NCBI GenBank assembly: GCA_945860225.1
Contig: CAMAPT010000005.1
Span: forward strand, 62,001 to 126,000
Length of the DNA: 64,000 bases
Direction: 5' to 3'
Source of the DNA: Chitinophaga pinensis
GTDB taxonomy: Bacteria > Bacteroidota > Bacteroidia > B-17B0 > Aurantibacillaceae
In this document: positions 26,087 to 35,247 of the stretch, piece by piece
Position numbering within the stretch: the first letter of the stretch is position 1
Layout of the letters: each line of letters opens with the position of its first letter
Notes under the pieces: generated by a model
What the model was told of the DNA's origin: nothing
Databases searched by the model: none
Seen by the model: only the letters and a program-made list of their open reading frames with translations
Program-made: the position numbers and the translations under genes

Positions 26087-26191
26087 ATGGCGAAAAAAGT
26101 AGAATCAATAAAACACAAAACCGATACCCGTGCTTACATTCCGAGCAAGGAAGGAGCAGGTTACGAAGATGCTAATGCTAAATTCTTTTAG
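26087..26191 (+). pseudogene. 5' fragment of a DNA methyltransferase (Mod)
   Basis: A 34-codon frame beginning MAKKVESIKHKTDTRAYIPS resembles the N-terminus of site-specific methyltransferases that accompany Res proteins of this kind (recalled pattern: hKxDxRaxIPs/t). It ends after KFF at a TAG, about 25 bases before the right-hand repeat, with no methylase motif included. It appears to be the first few percent of the gene, cut off by the junction. The identification is from a short stretch and is moderate only. Confidence 0.5.
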
Positions 26192-26214
26192 CTCCAAACT
26201 AATAAAATACGTCC

Positions 26215-26332
26215 CAACTTAACATTGAATATCAAACTTTTAAAATATTAAACCCTCTAAATTTTTAGTTTAAAATGGATTTTACAAATTACACACATAC
26301 CGTTACGGAACGATTCATTCGCTATGCCAAAA
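26215..26332 (+). repeat. Right copy of the 118 bp direct repeat (pepT 5' region)
   Basis: This is the partner of 24478-24595, about 96% identical, and leads into the complete pepT. Immediately left of it is foreign sequence with the methyltransferase fragment. I see no TAnnTTTG promoter within this copy. Confidence 0.95.
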
Positions 26333-27528
26333 TAGATACACAGTCTAATCCTGACTCTCCAACATGTCCGAGTACGATGAAACAAAAAAACTTGGGCGCT
26401 TTGTTAGTAGATGAATTATTGGCAATGGGAATTAAAGATGCTGAATTAGATGAACATGGATATGTATATGCTACTATTCCATCTAATACAACGAAGCAAG
26501 TTCCGGTTATTTGTTTTTGCTCGCACATGGATACTTCGCCTGATTGTAGCGGAGAAAATGTGAATCCTATTATTCATAAAAATTACCAGGGCCAGGATAT
26601 TGTTCTTCCTAATGATACTACTCAAATTATTAAATTTTTGGAACACCCTGATTTAGCGGCACAAATTGGTCATGATATCATCACTACAGATGGAACAACA
26701 TTATTGGGCGCCGATAACAAGGCCGGTATTGCCGAAATTATGGATGCTGCCAATTTCTTGATGACTCATCCTGAAGTGAAGCATGGAGCAATTCGTATAT
26801 TATTTACTCCGGATGAAGAAATAGGAAGAGGAACGGATTATGTTAACATGGAGAAATTAGGAGCTCATTATGGTTATACAATGGACGGAGAATCTTTAGG
26901 TCACATAGAAAATGAGACGTTTAGTGCGGATAGTGTTACAATTATAATTAAAGGATTTCCAACACATCCTGGTTTTGCAAAAAATAAGATGCAACATGCC
27001 ATGAAAGTCGCATCAGAAATTATTTGTAAGCTTCCTAACGAAAAAACACCCGAAACAACAGAAAAGAAACAGCCTTTTATTCATCCTACTTCCATCAATG
27101 GAGGATTGGAGCAAGTTGAACTTCATTTTATTATTCGTGCATTCGATACCCATACATTAAATAGTTTGGAACAAGAGCTAGAGCAATTGACTCAATTGGT
27201 TTTGACCAATTACCCGAAATGTTCTTATGAATTTGTAGTTACCGAACAATATAGAAATATGAGGGAGGTATTAGATGCATTTCCTTTTGTGGTAGATTAT
27301 GCGTTAGAAGCCATCAAACGAACAGGAGTAAAGCCGGTTTTATCAAGTATAAGAGGAGGCACAGATGGTTCTCGTTTATCTTTTATGGGGTTACCTTGCC
27401 CAAATATTTATGCAGGAGAGCATGCTTTTCATAGTAAACAAGAGTGGGTGAGTATACATGACATGGAAAAAGCAACCCAAACAATTGTTCATTTAGCAGC
27501 TATTTGGGAGGAAAAAAGTGCGAACTAG
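26275..27528 (+). CDS. pepT: Peptidase T (tripeptide aminopeptidase)
   Basis: The product is 417 residues, normal for the family, and complete despite the 5' duplication. The M20 metallopeptidase signature is visible: SHMDTSPD with His84 and Asp86, GADNKAGIAE with the bridging Asp, TPDEEIGRG with the catalytic Glu pair, and the C-terminal ligand His in GEHAFHSKQEWVS after RGGTDGSRLSFMGLP. The enzyme removes N-terminal residues from tripeptides in the cytosol using two zinc ions. Its start and leader are duplicated at 24478-24595. The ancestral promoter probably lies at 24395-24428, so expression may now depend on read-through or on an unrecognised promoter. Confidence 0.95.
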   Translation: MDFTNYTHTVTERFIRYAKIDTQSNPDSPTCPSTMKQKNLGALLVDELLAMGIKDAELDEHGYVYATIPSNTTKQVPVICFCSHMDTSPDCSGENVNPIIHKNYQGQDIVLPNDTTQIIKFLEHPDLAAQIGHDIITTDGTTLLGADNKAGIAEIMDAANFLMTHPEVKHGAIRILFTPDEEIGRGTDYVNMEKLGAHYGYTMDGESLGHIENETFSADSVTIIIKGFPTHPGFAKNKMQHAMKVASEIICKLPNEKTPETTEKKQPFIHPTSINGGLEQVELHFIIRAFDTHTLNSLEQELEQLTQLVLTNYPKCSYEFVVTEQYRNMREVLDAFPFVVDYALEAIKRTGVKPVLSSIRGGTDGSRLSFMGLPCPNIYAGEHAFHSKQEWVSIHDMEKATQTIVHLAAIWEEKSAN

Positions 27529-27623
27529 GGCTTTCATCTATTTAGAGATTTTTCTGTGTGTCAAAATTATTTTAATTAATCCATTACAAAGATTATTTTT
27601 ATCTTTTTAAACTATAACATATC

Positions 27624-28898
27624 ATGTTACAACTTAGTTACATTCAAGAAAATAAAGAAGACGTTTTAAAGCGTTTAGCAATTAAAAATTTTAAAGATGC
27701 AGAAATAATTATCAATGCTATCATTGAATTGGATAACCACCGTAAGCTCACACAACGTCAGGCCGACGAAGTTAAGGCAGAAGCAAACGCTTTAGCCAAG
27801 CAAATCGGCGAGTTGATGAAATCCGGAAAAAAAGAGGAAGCAGAATTATTAAAAACTAAAACGGCAGATTTAAAGCAAAAAGAAAAACAGCTAGATGAAA
27901 CATTAAAACATATCGAACAAGATATTCATAGGCACTTGGTAACTGTCCCTAATTTACCAAATCTTTCTGTACCAGTTGGAAAAACACCCGAAGATAATGA
28001 AGTGGTTAATCAACATGGCATTATTCCTCAGTTATATGCCGGCGCCACTCCTCATTGGGAATTAACATCAAAATACGATTTAATTGATTTTGAACTCGGT
28101 GTAAAATTAACCGGAGCCGGTTTCCCTGTTTATAAAGGAAAAGGAGCAAGGTTGCAACGTGCTTTAATTAATTATTTTTTAGATAAAGCGACAGCTGCCG
28201 GCTATCATGAAGTACAACCGCCTATTTTAGTGAATGCCGATAGTGGTTATGGTACTGGTCAATTACCTGATAAAGAAGGGCAAATGTACCATTGTCAGGT
28301 TGATGATTTGTATTTAATTCCAACTGCTGAGGTTCCAATTACCAATATTTATAGGGACGTGATATTGAAAGAAACAGACTTGCCAATTAAAAATTGTGGT
28401 TATACACCTTGTTTCAGAAGAGAAGCAGGCAGTTATGGAAAAGATGTTCGTGGATTAAATCGTTTACATCAGTTTGATAAAGTTGAAATAGTTCAAATAG
28501 CTCATCCAACTCAATCGTATCAAATACTTGAAAATATGCGTGAGTTTGTAAGCAGTTTACTGCAAGAGCTAGAGTTGCCATATCGTACATTAAAATTATG
28601 TGGTGGAGATATGAGTTTTGGTTCGGCATTAACGTATGATTTGGAAGTATGGAGTGCTGCACAACAACGTTGGTTGGAGGTAAGTTCGGTTTCTAACTTT
28701 GAAACGTTTCAAACAAACCGTTTAAAATGTCGCTATAAGGACGCTAATGGCAAAACACAATTAGCTCATAGTTTAAATGGTAGTGCGTTAGCATTGCCTC
28801 GTATAGTGGCTTCTTTATTGGAAAATAATCAATCTGAATCTGGAATTAAAATCCCTAACGTATTAGTTCCTTATACTGGTTTTGATGTGATTGCTTAG
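27624..28898 (+). CDS. serS: Seryl-tRNA synthetase
   Basis: The product is 424 residues and charges tRNA-Ser in the cytosol. The N-terminal 110 residues form the tRNA-binding coiled coil (RQADEVKAEANALAKQIGEL, LLKTKTADLKQKEKQLDE). The class II core has TAEVPITNIYRD, motif 2 as FRREAGSYGKDVRGLNRLHQF and motif 3 as NGSALALPRIVASLLE. The ATG at 27624 gives the canonical start MLQLSYIQENKEDVLKRL. A strong bidirectional terminator follows within 25 bases. Nothing in the upstream 95 bases looks like a T-box or leader peptide. Confidence 0.97.
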   Translation: MLQLSYIQENKEDVLKRLAIKNFKDAEIIINAIIELDNHRKLTQRQADEVKAEANALAKQIGELMKSGKKEEAELLKTKTADLKQKEKQLDETLKHIEQDIHRHLVTVPNLPNLSVPVGKTPEDNEVVNQHGIIPQLYAGATPHWELTSKYDLIDFELGVKLTGAGFPVYKGKGARLQRALINYFLDKATAAGYHEVQPPILVNADSGYGTGQLPDKEGQMYHCQVDDLYLIPTAEVPITNIYRDVILKETDLPIKNCGYTPCFRREAGSYGKDVRGLNRLHQFDKVEIVQIAHPTQSYQILENMREFVSSLLQELELPYRTLKLCGGDMSFGSALTYDLEVWSAAQQRWLEVSSVSNFETFQTNRLKCRYKDANGKTQLAHSLNGSALALPRIVASLLENNQSESGIKIPNVLVPYTGFDVIA

Positions 28899-28921
28899 TT
28901 AATTGGTATATATGAAAGCAT

Positions 28922-28952
28922 AAAAAAACCTCGAATTTTCGAGGTTTTTTTT
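28922..28952. terminator. Bidirectional intrinsic terminator between serS and the glycan operon
   Basis: AAAAAAACCTCGAA (28922-28935) pairs with TTCGAGGTTTTTTT (28939-28952 and the bases just before), a nearly perfect stem with a tiny loop, A-rich on one side and T-rich on the other. It serves serS (plus) and the glycosyltransferase gene ending at 28964 (minus). Confidence 0.9.
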
Positions 28953-28963
28953 ATTTATTTTCA

Positions 28964-29893
28964 CTACTCAATAATTTTGTCAACCACATAAATCGGTCTG
29001 TTTCTGCTGGCTTCTAGATTTCGCCATACGTATTCACCAATAATACCTAACCCAATCATTTGAAAAGAGGATACAAATAAAATAACGACCATCATACTCG
29101 ACCAACCGGTAGGCTCTATATTGCCTGTAAATTTTAGAATGATAATAGCTAAACTATACATAAAGGCAATAAATCCAAGCATAATACCAGTAATGGATAT
29201 GAATTTTAAGGGAGCGTATGAAAAAGAAATAAATGAATCAATAAATAATTTTATTTTTTTTTGTAAAGTCCATCTCGATTTGCCAACTTCTCTTTTTTGT
29301 CTGGTATAAGGAATACAAACCATTTCGTAGTTTAACCATGCTAGCAAATAAAGTGTATTCGTGTTTTTTTCATTAATTTTTACAACTTCGTTTTTTAATT
29401 GTTTATCAAAGAAAACATAATCAAATCCGCCATCAGGAATGTTTTTTAGGGCAAATTTTTGAATGAGTTTGTGGTAAGTGTTTGAAAATGCTTTTTGAAA
29501 AAAAGACTCTTCTCGGTCTGCTCTGTTTCCCACAATTAGTTTTATACCATTTTTCCAATGAGCATACATTTTAACCATTAATTCTGGTGGGTCTTGTAAA
29601 TCTGCGGCAATTACAGAGCAACAGTCTCCAGTTGCATAATTCATTCCGGCTAGGATGGCATTGTAAGATCCAACATTCCCAGCGAGTTTAATCACTTTAA
29701 CTTTTCCGGGTTGTTCGTTTCTAAACTTTACAAGCTCTTCTAAGGTATTGTCTTTACTGCCATCATCCACCATCACATATTCAAAAGTCACATCATCATC
29801 AAATAAAAGCTCATTTTTTAATAAACGTTCTTTGGTGATAGGAATGTTTTCTTCATTAAAATAACAAGGGATAATAATGGATAATTTAGGCAT
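28964..29893 (-). CDS. GT2 family glycosyltransferase with two membrane segments (GtrB-like)
   Basis: The product is 309 residues. The GT-A core begins [14 protein letters not shown], with the metal/nucleotide motif [20 protein letters not shown] and the [12 protein letters not shown] segment. Two hydrophobic helices in the last 80 residues ([16 protein letters not shown] and [21 protein letters not shown]) mark the bactoprenol-phosphate glycosyltransferase group, which loads a sugar onto undecaprenyl phosphate at the inner membrane. Its start overlaps the aminotransferase gene by eight bases. It may load the amino sugar made by the neighbours; the actual donor is not known. Confidence 0.88.
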   Translation of the reverse strand: MPKLSIIIPCYFNEENIPITKERLLKNELLFDDDVTFEYVMVDDGSKDNTLEELVKFRNEQPGKVKVIKLAGNVGSYNAILAGMNYATGDCCSVIAADLQDPPELMVKMYAHWKNGIKLIVGNRADREESFFQKAFSNTYHKLIQKFALKNIPDGGFDYVFFDKQLKNEVVKINEKNTNTLYLLAWLNYEMVCIPYTRQKREVGKSRWTLQKKIKLFIDSFISFSYAPLKFISITGIMLGFIAFMYSLAIIILKFTGNIEPTGWSSMMVVILFVSSFQMIGLGIIGEYVWRNLEASRNRPIYVVDKIIE

Positions 29894-30989
29894 AATAGGA
29901 TTTTATGGTATTACACACGTAATCAATTTGTTCGTTTTCCATACCCGGAAAAATTGGTAATGATAGACAAGTGTCGGCAATTAAATTGGCAATTGGAAAA
30001 TCTGAAGCGTTGAAGTTTAAATCAGCATAAGCCTTTTGTTTGTGCGGTGGAACAGGGTAGTGAATGACTGTACCTACACCTTTTTCATGTAAAAATTTTT
30101 GCAATTCGTTTCTTTTTTCTGTTCTTATTACAAATAAGTGGTAGTTTGACGAACAATTTTCAGCTAAAGCTGGTAAAATGATATCTCCAACATTTTTAAG
30201 TTGTTGCATATAGTTATTAGCAATTGCAATACGTTGATTATTTTCGGCTTGAAGATTTTTAAGTTTTAAATCAAGAAAAGCTGCTTGTAATTCATCTAAT
30301 CGTGAATTAAATCCTTTTACTTCGTTATAATATTTTTCTTGTGAACCGTAGTTGCGAAGCGTTTTTACTTGTTTAGCAAGTTCTTCATGATTTGTTGTAA
30401 TTGCTCCTGCATCGCCTAAAGCTCCCATATTTTTTCCGGGATAAAAACTAGTACCATTTATATGACCAAAACTACCGGTTAATTTCCCTTTACAATAAGC
30501 ACCTTGCGCTTGAGCATTGTCTTCTACGACGAATAGATTATACTTGTCGGCTATGCCCATTATTTTATCTAGTTCGCAAGCCTGTCCATACAAGTTTACA
30601 GGCATAATAGCCTTTGTTTTTGACGTGATTTTTTCTTCGATGAGACTTGGGTTAATATTGTAAGTTTCCAGTTTTGGTTCTACAGGAATCACTTTAGCTC
30701 CTACATAAGAAACAGCTAACCAACTCGCAATATAAGTGTTTGATGGCACAATAACCTCATCTCCTTCGCCAATACCAAGCACTTTGAGTGATAAAATTAA
30801 GGCATCTAATCCGTTACCAACACCTACACAGTAATTTGTTGTATTAAAAGTTGCATAGTTTTTTTCGAACTCAAGTAATTGTGAACCCATGATAAACCAA
30901 CCTGAGTCAATCACTGATTTTAACTTTTCTTGTAAGCCTAATTCGTAGGCTTTGTTGATTTTCTTTAAATCTAAAAAAGGAACATTCAT
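29886..30989 (-). CDS. DegT/DnrJ-type sugar aminotransferase (FdtB/QdtB-like)
   Basis: The product is 367 residues, a PLP-dependent aminotransferase of the DegT/DnrJ/EryC1/StrS family. The PLP lysine is in [17 protein letters not shown], with [13 protein letters not shown] near the cofactor and [11 protein letters not shown] carrying the conserved Asp. Next to FdtA- and FdtC-like genes it most likely makes a dTDP-3-amino-3,6-dideoxyhexose from the 3-keto sugar. The opening [21 protein letters not shown] is typical. It overlaps the acetyltransferase gene by four bases (ATGA) and the GT2 gene by eight. Exact sugar configuration (Fuc3N or Qui3N) cannot be told. Confidence 0.9.
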   Translation of the reverse strand: MNVPFLDLKKINKAYELGLQEKLKSVIDSGWFIMGSQLLEFEKNYATFNTTNYCVGVGNGLDALILSLKVLGIGEGDEVIVPSNTYIASWLAVSYVGAKVIPVEPKLETYNINPSLIEEKITSKTKAIMPVNLYGQACELDKIMGIADKYNLFVVEDNAQAQGAYCKGKLTGSFGHINGTSFYPGKNMGALGDAGAITTNHEELAKQVKTLRNYGSQEKYYNEVKGFNSRLDELQAAFLDLKLKNLQAENNQRIAIANNYMQQLKNVGDIILPALAENCSSNYHLFVIRTEKRNELQKFLHEKGVGTVIHYPVPPHKQKAYADLNFNASDFPIANLIADTCLSLPIFPGMENEQIDYVCNTIKSYYA

Positions 30990-31552
30990 ATGCTTGATTT
31001 TTCTAGGCCGTTAGCTTGTTCTATAAATACAATATTATTCGAATTAATCCATAAATTTTTGGATTCATCAAAAAAAAGTTTTTCACCAAATTCGTCAATC
31101 CAAGCCTTTTGTCGAGCCGGATTACCAAAGTACAATCCATGTGATTTAATGCTTTTGGTGATTACGCTACCAATTCCGGTCATGGCATAGTCTCCTACCG
31201 TCACGCCTGCTAATACAGTAGAATTTGCTCCTAAGGAAGCACCTTTTCCTATTTTTGTTTTAGTCGGCTCTTTAAACTGTTTACTTCTCGGATAAATATC
31301 GTTAGTAAATACTACGTTTGGACCAATAAAAGCATTATCCTCAATTTCAATACCTTCCCAAAGATAGACGCCTGCTTTTATGGTGACGTTATTCCCTATT
31401 TTTACGCCATTTTCTATAAAACAGTGCGAACAGATATTACAGTTTTCTCCAATTACGGCCTCTTCTAAAACAACTGAGTATTGCCATATTTTAGTGCCGG
31501 TACCAATGAAAGGGCTATTAACTTGGGATAAATCATGCTTAAAGTAGGACAT
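30986..31552 (-). CDS. Sugar N-acyltransferase, left-handed beta-helix (FdtC/QdtC-like)
   Basis: The product is 188 residues with hexapeptide repeats across most of its length ([60 protein letters not shown]), forming a trimeric left-handed beta-helix. This is the fold of dTDP-3-amino-3,6-dideoxyhexose 3-N-acetyltransferases, and the context between FdtA- and FdtB-like genes supports that role using acetyl-CoA. WbpD-like acetyltransferases have a similar pattern. It is co-translated with the aminotransferase by the ATGA overlap, and starts four bases after the FdtA-like gene ends. Confidence 0.85.
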   Translation of the reverse strand: MSYFKHDLSQVNSPFIGTGTKIWQYSVVLEEAVIGENCNICSHCFIENGVKIGNNVTIKAGVYLWEGIEIEDNAFIGPNVVFTNDIYPRSKQFKEPTKTKIGKGASLGANSTVLAGVTVGDYAMTGIGSVITKSIKSHGLYFGNPARQKAWIDEFGEKLFFDESKNLWINSNNIVFIEQANGLEKSSI

Positions 31553-31556
31553 GTGT

Positions 31557-31961
31557 TTACGTATTTTTTAATTTTTTAAAATCATCATAATTTCTGATGT
31601 AATCGCTTTCATTATATAATTCAGAGGCTAAAACCAATTGCACAGCGATATGACTATATTGCATGGTGTGCCAACAATATTTTGGTAAAAATAGGCCTTG
31701 ATGAGGAGACTCTAGTGAAAATACTTTTAAATCACCATTAGGCATCTCTGTATTCACCACAATTCTACCTAAAGTTGCAATTAAAATCATTTCTGTTTGA
31801 TGATGTGCATGACGTCCTCTGACAACATTATCAGGAGTATGGTAACTCCAAAATACACGTTTAACATCAAAAGGAATATTTTTTTGATTTTCGGCAATCG
31901 AAATATATCCGATATCCGGGCTACCTAGTTTTGGAAATTCTATAATATAAGGTTGATCCAT
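31557..31961 (-). CDS. dTDP-4-keto-6-deoxyhexose 3,4-ketoisomerase (FdtA/QdtA-like cupin)
   Basis: The product is 134 residues, the usual size. The cupin has VRGRHAHHQTEMILIATLGRIVV with the histidine cluster used in isomerisation, LESPHQGLFLPKYCWHTM, and the closing VLASELYNESDYIRNYDDF, all typical of the FdtA/WxcM group. It shifts the keto group of dTDP-4-keto-6-deoxyglucose from C4 to C3, giving the substrate for the neighbouring aminotransferase. RmlA and RmlB, needed for the precursor, are not in the window. FdtA and QdtA differ in the C4 epimer produced, and this cannot be settled by eye. Confidence 0.9.
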   Translation of the reverse strand: MDQPYIIEFPKLGSPDIGYISIAENQKNIPFDVKRVFWSYHTPDNVVRGRHAHHQTEMILIATLGRIVVNTEMPNGDLKVFSLESPHQGLFLPKYCWHTMQYSHIAVQLVLASELYNESDYIRNYDDFKKLKNT

Positions 31962-31984
31962 TTGGGTTAAAAATAGGTGTTTAT

Positions 31985-33529
31985 TTAAATATTTTTGTCA
32001 TTAAAAGTATCAATATTTCTGTAAATGAGTTTTGATTTTTTAAACATAAACCATAAAACGACTAGAATAAATATGCACACAAATAGGTGGATTTTATACA
32101 TGTAATTACTTACCCACGGACCTTGAAACATAAAGTAACGTTGTGCCGGAAATTTAGTGAAGATGGCAGAGGGAGTAAAATACGTAAGACCTGTTTTAAC
32201 CGCATTAATTTGGTACCAAAAATGAGATATTGCTAAACATATTATTGAAAATAATCCTGAAAAATAGATAGATATATTCCAATATTTATTCAGCGAAATA
32301 ATAGACAAGAAGGTTAAAAATGGGAAAAATGGAATAATTTGTCTGGATTCATTTCCTACACTGAAAAAAACAATAATGGTGTAAAAAAATAACATGCCAA
32401 ATCCAAGATTAAGAATTTCTTTTTTTACATCTTTTAAAATAAAAAATAAGAGTAGGGGCATAGCGCCAAAATAAAACGTATGGGATACTATAAAATTTAA
32501 AGGGTTTTTGACGACCTGATTAATAATATTAGTTAAATATTTATCTAATGTTAGATTAGCCTCAACTTTTGAACTGCATGAATTGATAATGAATTTTACA
32601 CAAATGAATAACGTGATAAATGAAAAAATATGAATTAATCGAAATGATTTTAAAAGTTGAGTCAACGTCATCTGTTCTGATTTGAAAAAATTTAAGAAGC
32701 ACAAATAAAGAATGGCTAGAAAAAATGAAAACAAAACAAATATTGTTTTCCCAGGATAAAATCTAAATCCTTGTTGGATAATATCAAACGAGTTGAAGTA
32801 ATAAAATTTAAACAAAAGAAAAACCAGAAATAAAGGTGTTGTAATGAGTAATAAGATCTGTATAGAATTATATTTTTCAAGAAATAAAATCAATTGGCTT
32901 TTATTATTTGAAAGCACAGAAGTTTTGTGTAATAATTTGGTTGGTGTTTTCTTAAAAAAAAGTAAAATAGAAAGCAGAATAAAGTTTGGAAAAATAAATG
33001 CGCCTAAAAACAGGGTAATCAAACAGATAATGCTTTTATCTTTTAGATAATAATACAAAAATATAATACTTAAGGTAAAACAAGGTATATCCATCAAAAT
33101 GGGGTAAAACATGCTTAATTTGAGTATTGGGAAACAGAAAAATAATGATGAAAATCCAATGATTTCAATCGTTGGTTTCAGTTTTAGTTCAGAAGATATT
33201 AAGAAATAATAAATGGCTCCTAATATGATACAAAATATGTTTAGGCATAAAAAAGCTTGTATAATATTTGATTCGGAGAAATAGATATTAAATATTTTGA
33301 AAATTGTATGTAATACTAATGGAATACCTATTCTCTGAAAATAATAATTATCAATGGTATGATTAGATAAATATTTGAATGCATTTGCAGTTAGATCGGC
33401 AAATATGACTCCATCAAATCCCAATCCACCATTTGCAAGTATTTTTTCTCCATAAAAACCCTTAATCAACAAGCAAATAAGAATAAGCATTAATATAATT
33501 CGATGTTTGTGTTTAAGGACAATATTCAT
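31985..33529 (-). CDS. Polytopic membrane protein, possible GT-C-type glycosyltransferase
   Basis: The product is 514 residues with about ten to twelve hydrophobic helices. An early loop holds GLGFDGVIFADLTANAF, with acidic residues before the second helix, and YFQRIGIPLVLHTIF follows. This layout recalls GT-C polyprenol-phosphate-sugar transferases, whose catalytic acidic residue lies in the first periplasmic loop, but I cannot name a family. It is in a run of same-strand genes for surface sugar synthesis, 23 bases after the DUF2079-like gene and 23 bases before the fdtA-like gene. Function is inferred from context. Confidence 0.6.
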   Translation of the reverse strand: MNIVLKHKHRIILMLILICLLIKGFYGEKILANGGLGFDGVIFADLTANAFKYLSNHTIDNYYFQRIGIPLVLHTIFKIFNIYFSESNIIQAFLCLNIFCIILGAIYYFLISSELKLKPTIEIIGFSSLFFCFPILKLSMFYPILMDIPCFTLSIIFLYYYLKDKSIICLITLFLGAFIFPNFILLSILLFFKKTPTKLLHKTSVLSNNKSQLILFLEKYNSIQILLLITTPLFLVFLLFKFYYFNSFDIIQQGFRFYPGKTIFVLFSFFLAILYLCFLNFFKSEQMTLTQLLKSFRLIHIFSFITLFICVKFIINSCSSKVEANLTLDKYLTNIINQVVKNPLNFIVSHTFYFGAMPLLLFFILKDVKKEILNLGFGMLFFYTIIVFFSVGNESRQIIPFFPFLTFLSIISLNKYWNISIYFSGLFSIICLAISHFWYQINAVKTGLTYFTPSAIFTKFPAQRYFMFQGPWVSNYMYKIHLFVCIFILVVLWFMFKKSKLIYRNIDTFNDKNI

Positions 33530-33552
33530 GCTTATTTATTACGGATATATAG

Positions 33553-35028
33553 TTATATGGCTTTTTTGAAAAGATAAATCCCTTTGGATGCCGATAGCGT
33601 TTGCCAATTTGCTGAATTTTTGAATTCTTGAATTTTATCGTCTAATTCTATTCCTCTCACAGGATAAGCATTTTCAGTTTTGGCTAATAATACATACTCA
33701 GCATCATGAATGTCCGGGAACTGATAAATATTATCTCTGAATGATAGATGAGGACAAAAAATATTGAGTGCACTTAAATTCGCTTTTGGAGGTATTAACT
33801 TCATTACACGTTTTATTTCACGTTTATCAAATTCACATTGGTAGTGTTCTTTGCTATAAAATGCAGAATTCGTTTTGTTGTAATATAACGAATCTCTTTT
33901 TTCAATTTTATCGAATGAGTTTTTTAAAGTCAGTAAACAAAAAATACTAGAAAATACAATCCATATTTTTTGATTTTTAAAATATTTTAATCCGTCGTAA
34001 AATCCAATAATGATAATTGGTGCAAGTTCTATAGAATAATGATAGTTTATTCCCCATTTACCGAAATCATTGTGAAACACTTTTTGGGCAATAATCGGAA
34101 TTAACATAATTATGTATTGAGGCTTAATAAGGAGCATCCAACCCCCTGCCAAAAGCATACAAGCATATAGTTCCCATTTAATACCATTTAATTCAGGCAT
34201 ATCTTTATAGGGATTAATAAATAAGGCTTTAAATATCTCTAACGGATTGTGAGTTAAATTGTAGAGTATTTCTTTTGAATTGTTTCCAAGTATATTGTAT
34301 TGAAAAGCATGATACCCATTTTTTGCCATTAAAGGATCCATGGCTGGCATTACCACTTTTATAATTAAAACAACGTAAATGATAGACGCGCCTCCTAAAA
34401 TTAGAGCCAAATTTCTTTTCGACGATTCTTTGTAATGCAAACAAGCCAATCCTGCACAAACAAATGCTAACCAAATCGGCATATTTTCTTTCCCAATAAC
34501 AATTAAAATGGCAAACAATATGGTCATTTTAATGTTTTTGGTGTCAAAATAATAAATAAACCAAGGAACAAGCATAGCTGATATAACATTGTCGTGATAG
34601 TCGAAGGCTAAGGCAGAATAAATCCCGAAAAATCCCAAAAAATGAATCATGGCAATTTCAGGTAAATAGGGTTGATTAAATCGATGATTCACAATTTTGT
34701 ATATTCCAACTGCTCCAAATAAAATAGAAATAATTTGTATATAAAGGAGAGTAGAAGTTCCAAAAATATAATGAAGTGGGGAAAGTAAGACAGTGTAGAG
34801 AGAGAAATGGTCTGCTAAAAAATTGGTAAATAAATTATGTAAATAGGGATAATGATTTTTATGTAAATGACCATATTGATGTAAACAATTACTATAAATT
34901 CCTAAATCAAATGCATAAGTTCTAAAATTATAATGGTTTACGAGTGAAATTAGGCAATATATAAAGCAAAAAAATAAAAGAATGTAGTTTTTAGGTTTTT
35001 TAAGTTCAGTAATAAGAATTGTTTTCAT
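33553..35028 (-). CDS. DUF2079 membrane protein
   Basis: The product is 491 residues with roughly ten membrane helices. The motif FDLGIYSNCLHQYGHLH followed by FLADHFSLYTVLLSPLHYIFGTS, then LLYIQIISILFGAVGIY, is characteristic of DUF2079 proteins, a group with GT-C-like topology. A soluble C-terminal part of about 100 residues follows the last helix (KLIPPKANLSALNIFCPHLSFRDNIYQFPD). It is the first gene of the minus-strand glycan operon. Transfer of a lipid-linked sugar to a surface polymer is a reasonable guess; no biochemical role is established for the family to my knowledge. Confidence 0.75.
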   Translation of the reverse strand: MKTILITELKKPKNYILLFFCFIYCLISLVNHYNFRTYAFDLGIYSNCLHQYGHLHKNHYPYLHNLFTNFLADHFSLYTVLLSPLHYIFGTSTLLYIQIISILFGAVGIYKIVNHRFNQPYLPEIAMIHFLGFFGIYSALAFDYHDNVISAMLVPWFIYYFDTKNIKMTILFAILIVIGKENMPIWLAFVCAGLACLHYKESSKRNLALILGGASIIYVVLIIKVVMPAMDPLMAKNGYHAFQYNILGNNSKEILYNLTHNPLEIFKALFINPYKDMPELNGIKWELYACMLLAGGWMLLIKPQYIIMLIPIIAQKVFHNDFGKWGINYHYSIELAPIIIIGFYDGLKYFKNQKIWIVFSSIFCLLTLKNSFDKIEKRDSLYYNKTNSAFYSKEHYQCEFDKREIKRVMKLIPPKANLSALNIFCPHLSFRDNIYQFPDIHDAEYVLLAKTENAYPVRGIELDDKIQEFKNSANWQTLSASKGIYLFKKAI

Positions 35029-35199
35029 TTTTAATATTTTGGAAATTTTAGTTTAATCCCAAATTGCTATCAGCACAGAATGACTAAAGTAAGCTTTTTT
35101 GTCATGATTTGAAAATGAAGTTTGTATTAACACTTTGTTACAATGTTTAAAAAGATTTTGAGACTTTATGAAAAAATGATGTATTCTTAAAAAATAAAT

Positions 35200-35207
35200 T
35201 ATTTTTG
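35200..35207 (+). promoter_or_regulatory. Candidate -7 promoter element for the lipoprotein gene
   Basis: TATTTTTG is an exact TAnnTTTG match 40 bases before the ATG at 35248. No TTG lies at the usual -33 distance; the nearest upstream TTTTG (35156-35160) is too far. The call is moderate only. Confidence 0.45.
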
Positions 35208-35247
35208 CCTCAAATTTTAAATTTCTCAACATAAAAATAATTTAATC

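Noticed and set aside
24596-26214. Insertion sequence or transposon as the cause of the pepT duplication
   Set aside because: No transposase, integrase or terminal inverted repeats are visible, and a 118 bp duplication is far longer than insertion-sequence target duplications.
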